Shown here: positions 18,830 through 27,682 of the stretch, one piece after another
How positions within the stretch are numbered: position 1 is the first letter of the stretch
Layout of the letters: every line of letters starts with the position of its first letter
Source of the DNA: Actinomyces bovis
GTDB taxonomy: Bacteria > Actinomycetota > Actinomycetes > Actinomycetales > Actinomycetaceae
Length of the DNA stretch: 64,000 nt
Assembly (NCBI RefSeq): GCF_900444995.1
Contig: NZ_UAPQ01000010.1
Location: forward strand, 62,001-126,000
Direction: 5' to 3'
Position numbers and translations under genes: made by a program
Notes under the pieces: model-generated
What the model was told of the DNA's origin: nothing
The model's database searches: none
Seen by the model: only the letters and a program-made list of their open reading frames with translations

Positions 18830-18935
18830 GCAAGTTCTGCGCGCCACCCCAGGTGTACGCCCACGGCGTGCAAGCCAGCCCAGCCTCCGCCTCCCCACCT
18901 AGCCTCTGTGCCTTCCCCGCTTCTCTCCTCCGAGT

Positions 18936-19006
18936 TCGGACAACCTTCTGCCGTTCGGACAACCTTTGACCGCGTGAATGGTTGTCCGAACGGCAGAAGG
19001 TTGTCC
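18936..19006. repeat. 27-bp perfect inverted repeat built from TTCGGACAACC units
   Basis: The arms at 18938-18964 and 18980-19006 are perfectly complementary over 27 bases with a 15-base loop. Each arm contains two copies of GGACAACC in tandem (TTCGGACAACC at 18936-18946 less its last base, and again at 18954-18964), so the element holds four copies of the unit, two per strand. It lies downstream of the UMF1-type transporter (minus strand, 3-prime end at 19061) and upstream of the groL operators. It may be a terminator or a multi-site operator. The remaining part of the 18650-19060 gap shows no gene. Confidence 0.8.
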
Positions 19007-19060
19007 AAAACAGAGGGGCAGAGGGCAGAAAGAGGGAAAGCGAGCAGAGGAGAGCTGGGC

Positions 19061-20551
19061 TCAGTCGCCGAGGTCTTTGATGTGACCCCGCGGGTCCTTA
19101 ACCCCAAGCATCAGCAGCAAACCGATAACCAGCACCAGCACAATCCCGAGTATGCCCCAGTACTGAGCTCCCTCACCCACCACGCGCGTGCCCAGCCACA
19201 CGGACACGCCATACATAAGCGGCGCTACAAAGGACACTGCGCGGCCCGTGGTGGCGTACAGGCCAAAGATTTCACCCTCGCGCCCCTCAGGGATCACGCG
19301 CGCCAGAAAAGAGCGGGCCGCAGACTGGGCCGGCCCCACACAGCCGGACAGCACCAGCCCCAAGGTCCAAAACACAGTCTTGCCATGAGCGTGCAGGAAA
19401 AAGATCCCGATGCCCGCAACCACCAGCAGCGTCAGTGAGCCCAGAATCACGCGGCGCGGCCCCAACAGATCGTCCAAGCGCCCAGAGGCAATGGTGGCCA
19501 CCCCAGCCACCACATTGGCGGCGATCGCAAAGATAATCACGTCCCCGCTAGAGAAACCAAAAGTGTTCTGCGCAATCACGCCACCGTAGGTGAAAACGCC
19601 CGCCAACCCATCGCGGAAGACTGCGGCCGCCAGCAGGAACCAAAGCACCTCCGGGTGAAAACGGAACAGGGCCACCAGAGTGCGCCACAAGCGCCGGTAA
19701 GAAGTCCAGATGGATTCGCGGCGCATTACAGAGGCCAGGCTGGAACTGGGCTCAACCGGCTCGGACTCCAAGCCCGCCAGGCTCCGCTCCCCGCCACGTT
19801 CCTCGTCCTGCTCCACGGCTTGGCGACGACGTCGGCCCCGCACACCTGACTGTGTGACCAGCACCGGAATCGCAAAGAGCCCAAACCAGGCGGCTGCCAC
19901 CAGCATGGCCGCACGCACATTCATGCCGTCCTTGGAAGTGACCCCAAACCAGCCAACCTCCGGCTTAATGAAGCCCACGAACAGGATCAGCAGCAGCACA
20001 ATGCCGCCCAGGTAGCCCATGCCCCAACCCAGGCCGGATACTGCACCGATCCGGTCTTTGGTGGTCAGGTGCGCCAGGATGCCGTTGTAGTTGACGGAGG
20101 CCAACTCGAAGAAAATATTGCCCAGGCCGAGCAGCGCGATGCCCAGCCAGAGGTAGCCCGGGTCAGGGCGCACAAAGAACAGGGCCGCGCTGATAGCCAC
20201 GACAATCGCGGTGTAGGCCCCCAGCCAGAACACATTGCGGCCTGCACGGTCGGCGCGCTGACCGGTTACGGGCGCCAGGGCGGCGATCAGGAAGCCGGAG
20301 ACAGTCAGGCCAATAGACAAAGCGGTCTCATTGGCCGCGTGCTCGCCAAAGGCCGAACTGGTCAGGTAGACCGTGAAGACGAAAGTGGTGATGACGGCGT
20401 TGAAGGCCGAGGAGCCCCAGTCCCACAGCCCCCAGGCGATCACCGGCCCAGATATAAGCTCGCCCCGGCGAACGGGGTTGGGGGTAGGCGGGTTCTCAAC
20501 CACTGCCGAGTCAGCCACAGAGGCACCAGGGGTGCGGGGAGCGCGGGTCAT
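19061..20551 (-). CDS. MFS transporter, UMF1/Atg22-like
   Basis: The 496-residue membrane protein with about twelve hydrophobic segments resembles the UMF1 (Atg22-like) branch of the major facilitator superfamily. Signatures are WGLWDWGSSAFNAVITTFVF at the first helix and NYNGILAHLTTKDRIGAVSG in the first half. A charged, Arg/Glu-rich cytoplasmic loop (GRRRRQAVEQDEERGGERS) separates the two halves. Yeast Atg22 releases amino acids from vacuoles, and the bacterial substrates are unknown. The ATG start is at 20551. It is transcribed in the same direction as ispD, about 60 bases downstream of it. Confidence 0.88.
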   Translation of the reverse strand: MTRAPRTPGASVADSAVVENPPTPNPVRRGELISGPVIAWGLWDWGSSAFNAVITTFVFTVYLTSSAFGEHAANETALSIGLTVSGFLIAALAPVTGQRADRAGRNVFWLGAYTAIVVAISAALFFVRPDPGYLWLGIALLGLGNIFFELASVNYNGILAHLTTKDRIGAVSGLGWGMGYLGGIVLLLILFVGFIKPEVGWFGVTSKDGMNVRAAMLVAAAWFGLFAIPVLVTQSGVRGRRRRQAVEQDEERGGERSLAGLESEPVEPSSSLASVMRRESIWTSYRRLWRTLVALFRFHPEVLWFLLAAAVFRDGLAGVFTYGGVIAQNTFGFSSGDVIIFAIAANVVAGVATIASGRLDDLLGPRRVILGSLTLLVVAGIGIFFLHAHGKTVFWTLGLVLSGCVGPAQSAARSFLARVIPEGREGEIFGLYATTGRAVSFVAPLMYGVSVWLGTRVVGEGAQYWGILGIVLVLVIGLLLMLGVKDPRGHIKDLGD

Positions 20552-20613
20552 GCTGTGAGCCTACGGCGTCTAGAACCGTATCCCGCAACTAAAACCGCCA
20601 GGAAAAGCGCACA

Positions 20614-21456
20614 TCATTTGGCAGCAAGCCCGAGTGTGGGCTTCACGAGCAGCTCCGCAAGGGCCAGGTCCAGGGGCGTGGTTACCTTGAGCGCCAAGGG
20701 ATCCCCGGCGACGACGTCCACAACACCGCCAGCGGCCTCCACCAGGGCTGCATCGTCACTGGCGGCCTGTTGCTCGTCTGCGGCCCGTTGGGCACCCAAC
20801 TCGTGGGCACGCCGCAGTACTTCCAGGCGAAAGCCCTGCGGGGTCTGGACGGCGCGCAGGCGGGAACGATCCGGGGTGGCGACGACGCGCTCGGTGGGCA
20901 CTACCCCGTCCCCCGGTTGCGCAAGCCTCACCTCTTTAACGGTGTCGGTCACCGGCAGCGCTGGGACGACGGCGTCGCAGCCAGCCTGTACTGCTGCCAC
21001 TACGCGGCGCACCACCTGGGGGGGAGTCAGCGCGCGGGCGGCGTCATGCACCAGCACCACCTGCGCGTCTGGGCAGGCGGCCAGGGCGGCTTGCAGGCCT
21101 AAGGCCACGCTGGCTTGCCGGGAAGCGGGCGAGCCAGCCACCACCTGCACTGGCACGGTCTGAGCCGCCACTCCTCCCATATCCCCGGCCTTAGCTAGGG
21201 CAGGCAGGTGCTCTGGTACCTCAGCTGCAAAGCGGGCGACGGCGTCAGGCGGCGCAGTAACTACCAGGTGGTCCACCACACCGCTGGCGGCAAGGCCTTC
21301 GGCGGCGCGCAGCAGAAGCGTTTTACCGCCCACCTGCACTAGGGCCTTGGGGCCACCGGCGCCCAGGCGGGTGCCTGAACCGGCGGCGGTCAGCACCGCT
21401 ACGACGGCGCCCGCACCAGTGTCTTGGCGCGGGCGCGGGCTGCCGATCTCAGGCAC
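20614..21456 (-). CDS. ispD: 2-C-methyl-D-erythritol 4-phosphate cytidylyltransferase
   Basis: IspD transfers CMP from CTP to MEP in the non-mevalonate isoprenoid pathway. The nucleotide-binding loop LTAAGSGTRLGAGGPKALVQ, the VLVHDAARALTPPQ motif, and VTDTVKEV and RAVQTPQGF are all present. The longer open frame overlaps carD; I choose the GTG at 21456 (about 280 residues), just after the carD stop. The product is slightly long because of a region around AGDMGGVAAQ and an extended C-terminus. The carD-ispD order is common in actinobacteria, but ispF, the usual third member, is not next to it here. Confidence 0.9.
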   Translation of the reverse strand: MPEIGSPRPRQDTGAGAVVAVLTAAGSGTRLGAGGPKALVQVGGKTLLLRAAEGLAASGVVDHLVVTAPPDAVARFAAEVPEHLPALAKAGDMGGVAAQTVPVQVVAGSPASRQASVALGLQAALAACPDAQVVLVHDAARALTPPQVVRRVVAAVQAGCDAVVPALPVTDTVKEVRLAQPGDGVVPTERVVATPDRSRLRAVQTPQGFRLEVLRRAHELGAQRAADEQQAASDDAALVEAAGGVVDVVAGDPLALKVTTPLDLALAELLVKPTLGLAAK

Positions 21457-21493
21457 AGCGGTTGAGGCCGGGGAGGTGGAACCGGGCGGCGGC

Positions 21494-21988
21494 TCAGGCG
21501 GCGGTGTCGGAGTCGAGGACCTCGTCCAGGCGGGACTCGGCCTCCTCCTCCGTGGTCTTCTGTGCCAGAGCCAGCTCGGAGACGAGGATCTGCCGGGCCT
21601 TGGAGAGCATGCGCTTTTCTCCAGCGGATAGGCCGCGGTCCGTGTCGCGGCGGGAGAGGTCTCGGACCACTTCAGCGACCTTGATGACGTCACCGGAGGC
21701 GATCTTCTCCTGGTTGGCCTTGTAGCGGCGGGACCAGTTGGTGGGCTCCTCAGTGAGGGTGGCGCGCAGCACCTCAAAGACCTTCTCCAGGCCTGAGGCG
21801 TCAACAACGTCGCGCACACCAATCAGGTCAACGCTATCTGCCGGGACGAGGATGGAAAGGTCCCCTTGGGCTGCCTCCAGTTGGAGGTAGGTCTTGACCT
21901 CACCGCGGACTTTGCGCTCACGAATGTCAATAATCCGGGCAGCCCCGTGGTGGGGGTAGACAACGGTCTCACCGATTGTGAAGGTCAT
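21494..21988 (-). CDS. carD: CarD-type RNA polymerase-binding transcription regulator
   Basis: The 164-residue protein binds the RNA polymerase beta subunit and stabilises open promoter complexes, notably at rRNA promoters. The Tudor-like N-terminal domain starts with [17 protein letters not shown], followed by a helical DNA-binding C-terminal domain ([20 protein letters not shown]). The Trp in TNW corresponds to the conserved minor-groove Trp of the family. The start is placed at ATG 21988 by comparison with the family; an ATG nine bases upstream is also possible. It is followed directly by ispD. Confidence 0.95.
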   Translation of the reverse strand: MTFTIGETVVYPHHGAARIIDIRERKVRGEVKTYLQLEAAQGDLSILVPADSVDLIGVRDVVDASGLEKVFEVLRATLTEEPTNWSRRYKANQEKIASGDVIKVAEVVRDLSRRDTDRGLSAGEKRMLSKARQILVSELALAQKTTEEEAESRLDEVLDSDTAA

Positions 21989-22082
21989 ATTCGGCATCTC
22001 TTCCAATAACAGCAGAGCCCCCAGGATATCACTGGAATGACAGGCCTAGCCGGGGAGGAAGGTCACAGCGCCGCCGTCTGCC

Positions 22083-22790
22083 TCAATCTTGAGAGACCAG
22101 CTTGTAACCCAGGCCACGCACGGTGGTGAGCAGGCGCGGCTCGCTGGGCACCTTCTCAATCTTGGCGCGGATGCGTTTGACATGTACGTCGAGGGTTTTG
22201 GTGTCCCCCAGGTAGTCGGCTCCCCAGACGCGGTCGATGATCTGGGCTCGGGTGAGCACATGGTCTGCGTTGCGCAGCAGCAGTTCCAGCAGTTCGAACT
22301 CGCGCAGGGGCATGGCCACCGGCTCACCGTCGACGCTGACCTCATGCCGCTCCACATCCATGGTGAGGCGGCCTGCACGTAGGAGGGCGTCCGGCGCGGG
22401 CTCCTCGCGGGTGCGGCGCAGGACGGCGTGCACGCGGGCCAGCAATTCGCGGTAGGAGTAGGGCTTGGTGACGTAGTCGTCGGCGCCGATCTCCAGGCCC
22501 ACGATCTTGTCTGCCTCCGAGCCCTTGGCGGTGAGCATAATGACCGGCACTTTGGAGGTGGTGCGGATGCGACGGCATACCTCGGTACCGCTTAGGCGCG
22601 GCAGCATGAGGTCCAGCAACACCAAATCGATGGGGGCGCCAGAGCTAGTAGCGGTTTCAAAGGCTTCGACGGCGTAGGCGCCATCTTCTGCTTCCAGCAC
22701 CTCATAGCCGTCGCGCCGCAGGCTGTAGGCCAACGGCTCGCGGTAGTTTTCCTCGTCCTCAACCAGCAGGATGCGAATCAAGTCCTTCAC
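22083..22790 (-). CDS. regX3: Response regulator RegX3 (phosphate-type)
   Basis: The 235-residue OmpR/PhoB-family regulator has the receiver domain with VEDEEN, the phosphoacceptor Asp in VLLDLMLPRLSG and KPYSYRELLARV. The C-terminal winged helix carries LREFELLELLLRNADHVLTR and TVRGLGYKLV. It overlaps the 3-prime end of the kinase gene by about 32 bases, so translation is probably coupled. Identity as RegX3 rests on sequence character and on the conserved neighbourhood (senX3, gpmA), which in mycobacteria controls the phosphate-starvation response. The GTG at 22790 is one start; TTG at 22781, with AAGGAG eight bases upstream, is an alternative. Confidence 0.92.
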   Translation of the reverse strand: MKDLIRILLVEDEENYREPLAYSLRRDGYEVLEAEDGAYAVEAFETATSSGAPIDLVLLDLMLPRLSGTEVCRRIRTTSKVPVIMLTAKGSEADKIVGLEIGADDYVTKPYSYRELLARVHAVLRRTREEPAPDALLRAGRLTMDVERHEVSVDGEPVAMPLREFELLELLLRNADHVLTRAQIIDRVWGADYLGDTKTLDVHVKRIRAKIEKVPSEPRLLTTVRGLGYKLVSQD

Positions 22791-23979
22791 TCCTTAGGGT
22801 TTGCGCGCCCTGGGGGCGCTGGGATTCGGCATTGGGGGCGGCGTCAGCTTTTTCAGCCAGTGGCAGCACCAGATTGAAGGTGGAGCCCTGGCCGGGGGCA
22901 GATGTCAGTTCGACGGCGCCGCCGTGATCGGCGGCCACGTGCTTGACGATGCTCAAGCCCAGGCCGGTGCCCCCGGTGGCGCGGGAACGGGCCTGGTCCA
23001 CGCGGTAGAAGCGTTCGAAGACCCGCTGACGGTCGATCTCTGAGATGCCGATGCCCTGATCTACCACTGTCACGCGAGCCAGGGATGGGTCCTGTGGGTC
23101 CACGCCAAGGCCCACGCTGACGCGAGTATGGGGGTCGGAGTAGCGAATGGCGTTATCTAAGAGGTTTCGCACGGCGGTGGCCAGCAGGCTGGCGTCTCCG
23201 CGCACAGTCAGGCGCTGACTGTCACCGATTACCAGCTCGACTTCGCGGGCGGCGGCCTCCACCCGCACCTGGTCGGCGGCCTCAGTCACCACGGCATTTA
23301 GGTCTACCTCCACTGGGTCTTCCAGGGCGTCGCCTTCCTGCAGCCGGGAAAGCTCGATGATCTCCTGCACCAGCACGCCTAGGCGGCGGGACTCTTTGAG
23401 CATGCGCCCGGCGTAGTCAGATACCAGAGTGGGGTCATCGCTGTGGTTAGAGATGGTCTCGGCCAGCAGGGAAATCGCCCCTACGGGGGTCTTTAGTTCG
23501 TGGGACACATTAGCCACGAAGTCGGCGCGCATGGCCTCCAGGCGGCGCTCAGCGGTGCGGTCAGTTACCAGAATGAGGACGCGGCCCGCGCCAATATTTG
23601 CCACGCGCACATTTAGGTAGAACCAGCCAGCGTCGCGGGCCGGGCCACGTTTGACGCTGAGTTCTTTGTCCTCCACCTGCCCGGTGGAGCGGACCACATT
23701 GACCATGGCGGCCACGCGCGGCTCCACCACGGCGTCGTCTTTGACGATGTCAAAGGTGTAGGCAGCCTGGGAGGCGCGCAGCACCTCATCGTCCTCGTCC
23801 AATATCACCACGATATTGGGCAGGGCCGCCAGCAGCGGCAGGAGGGAGGAGTCGACGGCGGAGACCGCTGCGGCGCGCTCGGCGCTAGCGCGGTCGCGGC
23901 GATGCTTAAGCACGCGGGCGAGCACCACTGTCAGGGCTGCGCCCAGCAGGGCTCCTAGAGCCGCAGCTATTAGCGTCAT
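22759..23979 (-). CDS. senX3: Sensor histidine kinase SenX3
   Basis: This kinase of about 406 residues has one clear N-terminal membrane helix (TLIAAALGALLGAALTVVLA), then a PAS-like sensor region (about 40-160, NIVVILDEDDEVLRASQAAY). The H-box is ADFVANVSHELKTPVGAISL and the ATPase domain carries NLLDNAIRYSD and GGTGLGLSIVKHV. The C-terminal tail is short and polar. The ATG at 23979 begins directly before the membrane helix; the open frame reaches 24084 without support. The next gene on the same strand is gpmA, as in mycobacteria, but no phoU or pst genes are in the window. Confidence 0.92.
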   Translation of the reverse strand: MTLIAAALGALLGAALTVVLARVLKHRRDRASAERAAAVSAVDSSLLPLLAALPNIVVILDEDDEVLRASQAAYTFDIVKDDAVVEPRVAAMVNVVRSTGQVEDKELSVKRGPARDAGWFYLNVRVANIGAGRVLILVTDRTAERRLEAMRADFVANVSHELKTPVGAISLLAETISNHSDDPTLVSDYAGRMLKESRRLGVLVQEIIELSRLQEGDALEDPVEVDLNAVVTEAADQVRVEAAAREVELVIGDSQRLTVRGDASLLATAVRNLLDNAIRYSDPHTRVSVGLGVDPQDPSLARVTVVDQGIGISEIDRQRVFERFYRVDQARSRATGGTGLGLSIVKHVAADHGGAVELTSAPGQGSTFNLVLPLAEKADAAPNAESQRPQGAQTLRSEGLDSHPAG

Positions 23980-24098
23980 GGGGTTCACGGCTCCAGAGTA
24001 GGCGCCCACGGCGGAGGCGAGCGAGCAATCCCACGGCTTGCGCCTATGGCATTCCTTTAGGCGCACAGCTAGCGCTTTACGCACCCTACTTAGGGAAG

Positions 24099-24144
24099 GA
24101 CGGCGGCCCGGTCACCCTCGCAGGGAGGGGACCGGGCCGCCGTC
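24099..24144. terminator. 15-bp hairpin between gpmA and senX3
   Basis: The perfect stem is GACGGCGGCCCGGTC (24099-24113) with its complement at 24130-24144 and a 16-base loop. It sits after the gpmA stop codon on the minus strand and before senX3, so gpmA is probably a separate transcription unit. Confidence 0.7.
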
Positions 24145-24192
24145 TCTAGCTATGCCCGTGGGGCAGCTAAGCCGGTTGGCTGGCGTTTGGGC

Positions 24193-24930
24193 TCATTTGC
24201 CCTGGTTGGCCACAGCAGCGATCTTGGCCTCAGCCTCGGGGTCCAGGTAGCGGCCGCCCTTCTTGATGGGCTTGAGGGTCTCCTCGTCCAGTTCGTAGAC
24301 CAGCGGGATGCCGGTGGGGATGTTCACGCCCGCGATGTCGTCGTCGGAGATCTCGTCAAGGTGCTTGACGATGGCGCGCAGGGAGTTGCCGTGCGCAGCA
24401 ATCATGACGGTCTTGCCGGTCTTGATCTCGGGGACGATGGTGCCCTCCCAGTAGGGAAGCAGGCGCTCAAGCACGTCTTTGAGGCACTCGGTCATGGGGA
24501 TGGGCTCACCGGCGTAGCGGGGGTCGGTGTCCTGGGAAAACTCAGTGCCAGCCTCGATGGCGGGCGGGGGTACGTCGTAGGAGCGACGCCAGAGCATGAA
24601 CTGTTCCTCGCCGTACTCGTCGCGGATCTCCTTCTTGTTCTTGCCCTGCAGGGCGCCGTAGTGGCGCTCGTTGAGGCGCCAGTTGCGCTCCACCGGAATC
24701 CAGTGGCGGTCAGCGGCGTCCAGGGCCAGGTTCGCGGTCATGATGGCGCGGCGCAGCATCGAGGTGAAGAGCTTCTCGGGCAGCACGCCAGCTTCCTTCA
24801 GCAGCTCACCTCCGTGAGCGGCCTCGGCGCGGCCCTTCTCTGACAGGGGGACGTCAACCCAGCCGGTGAATAGGTTCTTTGCATTCCATTCGCTCTCGCC
24901 GTGGCGGAGCAGTACAAGGGTGTAAGCCAT
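24193..24930 (-). CDS. gpmA: 2,3-bisphosphoglycerate-dependent phosphoglycerate mutase
   Basis: The 245-residue glycolytic enzyme interconverts 3- and 2-phosphoglycerate. The phosphohistidine motif [12 protein letters not shown] (residues 5-16), [14 protein letters not shown], and the second His in [18 protein letters not shown] are all present, as in full-length cofactor-dependent mutases. The start is the ATG at 24930 ([11 protein letters not shown]). It is flanked by hairpin terminators on both sides, so it is likely a single-gene transcript. Its place next to senX3-regX3 is conserved in actinobacteria. Confidence 0.97.
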   Translation of the reverse strand: MAYTLVLLRHGESEWNAKNLFTGWVDVPLSEKGRAEAAHGGELLKEAGVLPEKLFTSMLRRAIMTANLALDAADRHWIPVERNWRLNERHYGALQGKNKKEIRDEYGEEQFMLWRRSYDVPPPAIEAGTEFSQDTDPRYAGEPIPMTECLKDVLERLLPYWEGTIVPEIKTGKTVMIAAHGNSLRAIVKHLDEISDDDIAGVNIPTGIPLVYELDEETLKPIKKGGRYLDPEAEAKIAAVANQGK

Positions 24931-24964
24931 GCCCCTATCCTGCCAGGAGCCGCCGGAACGTGCG

Positions 24965-24992
24965 AGACCCCGGCCCGTGTGGGCCGGGGTCT
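24965..24992. terminator. Intrinsic terminator after lsr2
   Basis: A perfect 12-bp stem (AGACCCCGGCCC at 24965-24976, complement at 24981-24992) with a GTGT tetraloop lies downstream of the minus-strand lsr2 gene. Confidence 0.7.
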
Positions 24993-25022
24993 GCAGCGCT
25001 TTGTGGCTTGGAGCCGCTTGCC

Positions 25023-25358
25023 TCAGTTGTGGGCTAGGGCGTAGGCCTCACGGATCTCCGCAGAGATGCGGCCGCGGTCAGAGACCTCGTGGCCGTGCTC
25101 CCGGGCCCAGTCGCGGATCTTCTGGTTCTGGGAGGAGTTGTTGGTGCGGGCAGCTCCGGCGCCACGACGACGGTTGGCGCGGCCAGCAATGCGGTGAGCC
25201 TTTGCGACCCATTCCTCCAGGGACTCGCGCAGCGCGGCAGCGTGCTCGTCATTCAGGTCAATCTCGTAGGTGGCGCCATCAAGGCCGAAGGTAACCGTCT
25301 GGGTGGCCTCGGAACCGTCAATGTCATCCACCAGCATCTCGATGGTCTTACGTGCCAT
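25023..25358 (-). CDS. lsr2: Lsr2, histone-like xenogeneic silencer
   Basis: The 111-residue nucleoid protein binds and bridges AT-rich DNA. The N-terminal oligomerisation domain starts [17 protein letters not shown], and the C-terminal DNA-binding domain holds [20 protein letters not shown]. The AT-hook-like loop (family consensus RGR) is intact as DRGRIS. The ATG at 25358 has AGAGGA nine bases upstream. A nine-base sequence, ACTCCGGAA, is repeated at 25397-25405 and 25412-25420 in its upstream region, possibly a control site. The gene is followed on its upstream side by a long gene-free, less GC-rich stretch of the type Lsr2 itself tends to bind. Confidence 0.96.
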   Translation of the reverse strand: MARKTIEMLVDDIDGSEATQTVTFGLDGATYEIDLNDEHAAALRESLEEWVAKAHRIAGRANRRRGAGAARTNNSSQNQKIRDWAREHGHEVSDRGRISAEIREAYALAHN

Positions 25359-25915
25359 GCCAGCATTCCTCTCAGTCTGAGTCAAATCGTCTATGTACTC
25401 CGGAACCGTGCACTCCGGAATTCGATGAACACACAATAGATGACTGCCCTACATTTACGCAACGGGAAAGGGGACCCCATTCAGCACGATGTGATTCCAA
25501 AGTGTCACCAAACCTATCAACCAGGTTTCTAGGAGTTCACATTTCAGGCACAGGCACATCCCATTCGACACTCAGCCGCAGAGCTTATAGCTGGTTTAGC
25601 CTTCGCTGATTCATGCTGAGACGCAGAACTTGGCACCCCACAAGACGCCGAGGCCCAGCCCTGCACCCCACCGCAAGCCACCCAACTCTCCAGCGCTAGC
25701 ATTTCGCGTGTTTGTCAGCTCAGCAGATTAGGGGGCATCGTCTTCACGACTCGCAACTCATCTTCGAGCTAACTGAGTTTATTCCCACGCACACCCGTCA
25801 CCACTGCAGCAGACAAAGACGGGCCAGCTATTACCTCCGAGCGCTCAGTCAAGTCCGCCCCCAGGATTCACCCAAAGCGAAGGGCTCCAGCACTTGTGTG
25901 CCGGAACCCCGTCCG
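25359..25915. other. Gene-free stretch upstream of lsr2
   Basis: About 560 bases with no convincing gene on either strand and visibly lower GC than the surroundings. It contains the tandem ACTCCGGAA copies (25397 and 25412) and a small inverted repeat AAACCT/AGGTTT at 25510-25528. Short frames here have no ribosome site and no family resemblance. It probably contains the lsr2 promoter region and may itself bind Lsr2. Confidence 0.5.
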
Positions 25916-25988
25916 AGCCACCTGTGGGAATCGAACCCACGACCTATTCATTACGAGTGAATCGCTCTGCCGACTGAGCTAAGGTGGC
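25916..25988 (-). tRNA. tRNA-Thr (anticodon CGT)
   Basis: The minus strand reads GCCACCTTAGCTCAG at the 5-prime end, with acceptor stem GCCACCT/AGGTGGC, the anticodon stem ATTCA/TGAAT enclosing CTCGTAA (anticodon CGT, decoding ACG), and the T-arm GGGTTCGATTCCC. The discriminator base is T. CCA is not encoded. All four arms fold, and the length is 73. Confidence 0.95.
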
Positions 25989-26062
25989 GCGCCGCGAAAG
26001 CAGCGGGCCACACGCTACCGGGCACCAAGGCAGGACGCAACTCGCCTGCCCACCAACCAGCA

Positions 26063-26080
26063 CCCGGCTCCCGAGCCGGG
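26063..26080. other. Short GC-rich palindrome between tRNA-Thr and ansP
   Basis: CCCGGCTC and GAGCCGGG (26063-26070, 26073-26080) form an almost uninterrupted palindrome. It lies upstream of the tRNA gene on the minus strand and upstream of ansP on the plus strand. It could end transcription running in from elsewhere or be a protein site. Confidence 0.35.
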
Positions 26081-26150
26081 CAGTCCGCCATGCCACGGAG
26101 CCGAAAGGCTACGCAGTCAGCCCTGCTTTGTGCCTACAATTAGTAACTGC

Positions 26151-26168
26151 GGTCACAATGAGGTGACC
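26151..26168. promoter_or_regulatory. Candidate operator of ansP-ansA
   Basis: GGTCAC (26151-26156) and GTGACC (26163-26168) form a six-base inverted repeat with a six-base spacer, 40 bases before the ansP start codon. That position suits a repressor site over a promoter. The regulator is not known. Confidence 0.4.
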
Positions 26169-26208
26169 ACGCTGGCGCGCCCCACCTAGGCCCCTGAAAG
26201 GAACAGCC

Positions 26209-27657
26209 ATGTCCCAGCAAACCCCACCTACCCCTTCCGGGCACGTGGACCGTGCCGACTCCGGCTATGACAAGGCCTTGAAACGTCGTCACCTCCAAAT
26301 GATCGCCATTGGTGGCTCAATCGGCACCGGCCTGTTCCTGGGGGCTGGTGGGCGATTGGCAGATGGCGGCCCCGGCCTAGCCCTGGCCTACGCCGTCTGT
26401 GGCGTATTTGCCTTCCTCATGGTGCGGGCCTTGGGTGAGCTCGCGATTCGTCGTCCTTCCTCTGGCGCCTTCGTCTCCTACGCCCGTGAGTTCCTGGGCG
26501 AGAAGGGTGCTTATGTAACCGGCTGGATGTTCTTCCTGGACTGGTCCGTGACAGTAATGGCGGACATCACCGCGGTCGCCGTCTACTTGCACTACTGGAA
26601 AGGCCTGCAGGGCGTCCCTCAATGGGTGTTCGCACTACTAGCCCTGGCACTGGTCTTCGTTCTGAACATGATGAATGTGAAGATGTTCGGTGAGGCCGAG
26701 TTCTGGTTCGCCGCGATCAAGGTCACCGCCATCGTCGCCTTCATGCTGATCGCTATCTGGGCAATTGTCACCGGCGCCACAGTTGGAGAATCAACCACTG
26801 GACTGCATAACATCAGTGACAACGGCGGCCTGTTCCCCAAAGGCCTAGCCCCGGTGTTCGCCCTTACCCTGGGTGTGATCTTCGCTTTTGGTGGCACTGA
26901 GATGGTGGGGGTAGCCGCCGGGGAGGCTAAGGACGCCGTCGCTGTCCTGCCAAAGGCCATCAACTCCATGATCTTGCGCATCTTCATCTTCTACGTCGGC
27001 TCTGTGGCCCTTATGACCCTGGTGCTGCCCTACACCGCCTATTCAAAGAACGAGTCCCCATTCGTCACCTTCTTCAGCGGCATTGGCATTCCGCACGCCG
27101 GAGACATCATCCAGGTAGTGGTGCTCACCGCAGCCCTTTCCTCCCTAAACGCCGGCCTCTACGCCACCGGACGCACCCTGCGCTCCATGGCCATTGCCGG
27201 CGAGGCACCCCGCCTAGCCGCAGGCCTCAACAAACACCACGTTCCCGCAGGTGCCATCGCCATCACCTCCATCCTGGGGCTGCTGGGCGTGGTGCTCAAC
27301 GCCTTCCTGGCAGAGGACGCCTTTGAAATCGTCATGAACCTGGCCGGCATCGGCATTGCCGGAACCTGGGCCGCGATTCTGGTGACGCACCTGGTCTTCC
27401 TCAAGCGCGTCAAGGAGGGCCGCGAGACCCGCCCCGCCTACCGCATGCCCGGCGCCCCCTACACCAACTACGCCGCACTGCTGTTCTTTGGCGTGGTGGT
27501 GCTGTCCAACCTCACCAGCACCTCAGGCCGCTGGACCCTGGCACTATTCGCCTTGGTGGTAGTCATGATGGTGGCGGGCTGGTATGCGGTACGTGGCCGC
27601 ATCCGCAGCGACCTGCTCGATGACCTGCTCAGCGAAGAGCCCAGCCCTCAGGGCTGA
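26209..27657 (+). CDS. ansP: L-asparagine permease (APC family)
   Basis: The 482-residue, twelve-helix amino acid permease closely resembles AnsP. The start YDKALKRRHLQMIAIGGSIG leads into GTGLFLGAGGRL, and RPSSGAFVSYAREFLGEKGA follows, the latter being very characteristic of asparagine permeases. The ATG has AAAGGAA at a good distance upstream. The gene is followed 25 bases later by an asparaginase gene in the same direction, which supports asparagine as the substrate. A proton-coupled import mechanism is inferred from the family. Confidence 0.92.
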   Translation: MSQQTPPTPSGHVDRADSGYDKALKRRHLQMIAIGGSIGTGLFLGAGGRLADGGPGLALAYAVCGVFAFLMVRALGELAIRRPSSGAFVSYAREFLGEKGAYVTGWMFFLDWSVTVMADITAVAVYLHYWKGLQGVPQWVFALLALALVFVLNMMNVKMFGEAEFWFAAIKVTAIVAFMLIAIWAIVTGATVGESTTGLHNISDNGGLFPKGLAPVFALTLGVIFAFGGTEMVGVAAGEAKDAVAVLPKAINSMILRIFIFYVGSVALMTLVLPYTAYSKNESPFVTFFSGIGIPHAGDIIQVVVLTAALSSLNAGLYATGRTLRSMAIAGEAPRLAAGLNKHHVPAGAIAITSILGLLGVVLNAFLAEDAFEIVMNLAGIGIAGTWAAILVTHLVFLKRVKEGRETRPAYRMPGAPYTNYAALLFFGVVVLSNLTSTSGRWTLALFALVVVMMVAGWYAVRGRIRSDLLDDLLSEEPSPQG

Positions 27658-27682
27658 GCAGGCCACCCGCTAGGTTGCAGAC

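Noticed and set aside
20069-21163. 364-codon plus-strand frame across the UMF1-type gene and ispD
   Set aside because: Spans two recognised minus-strand genes and has no coherent protein.
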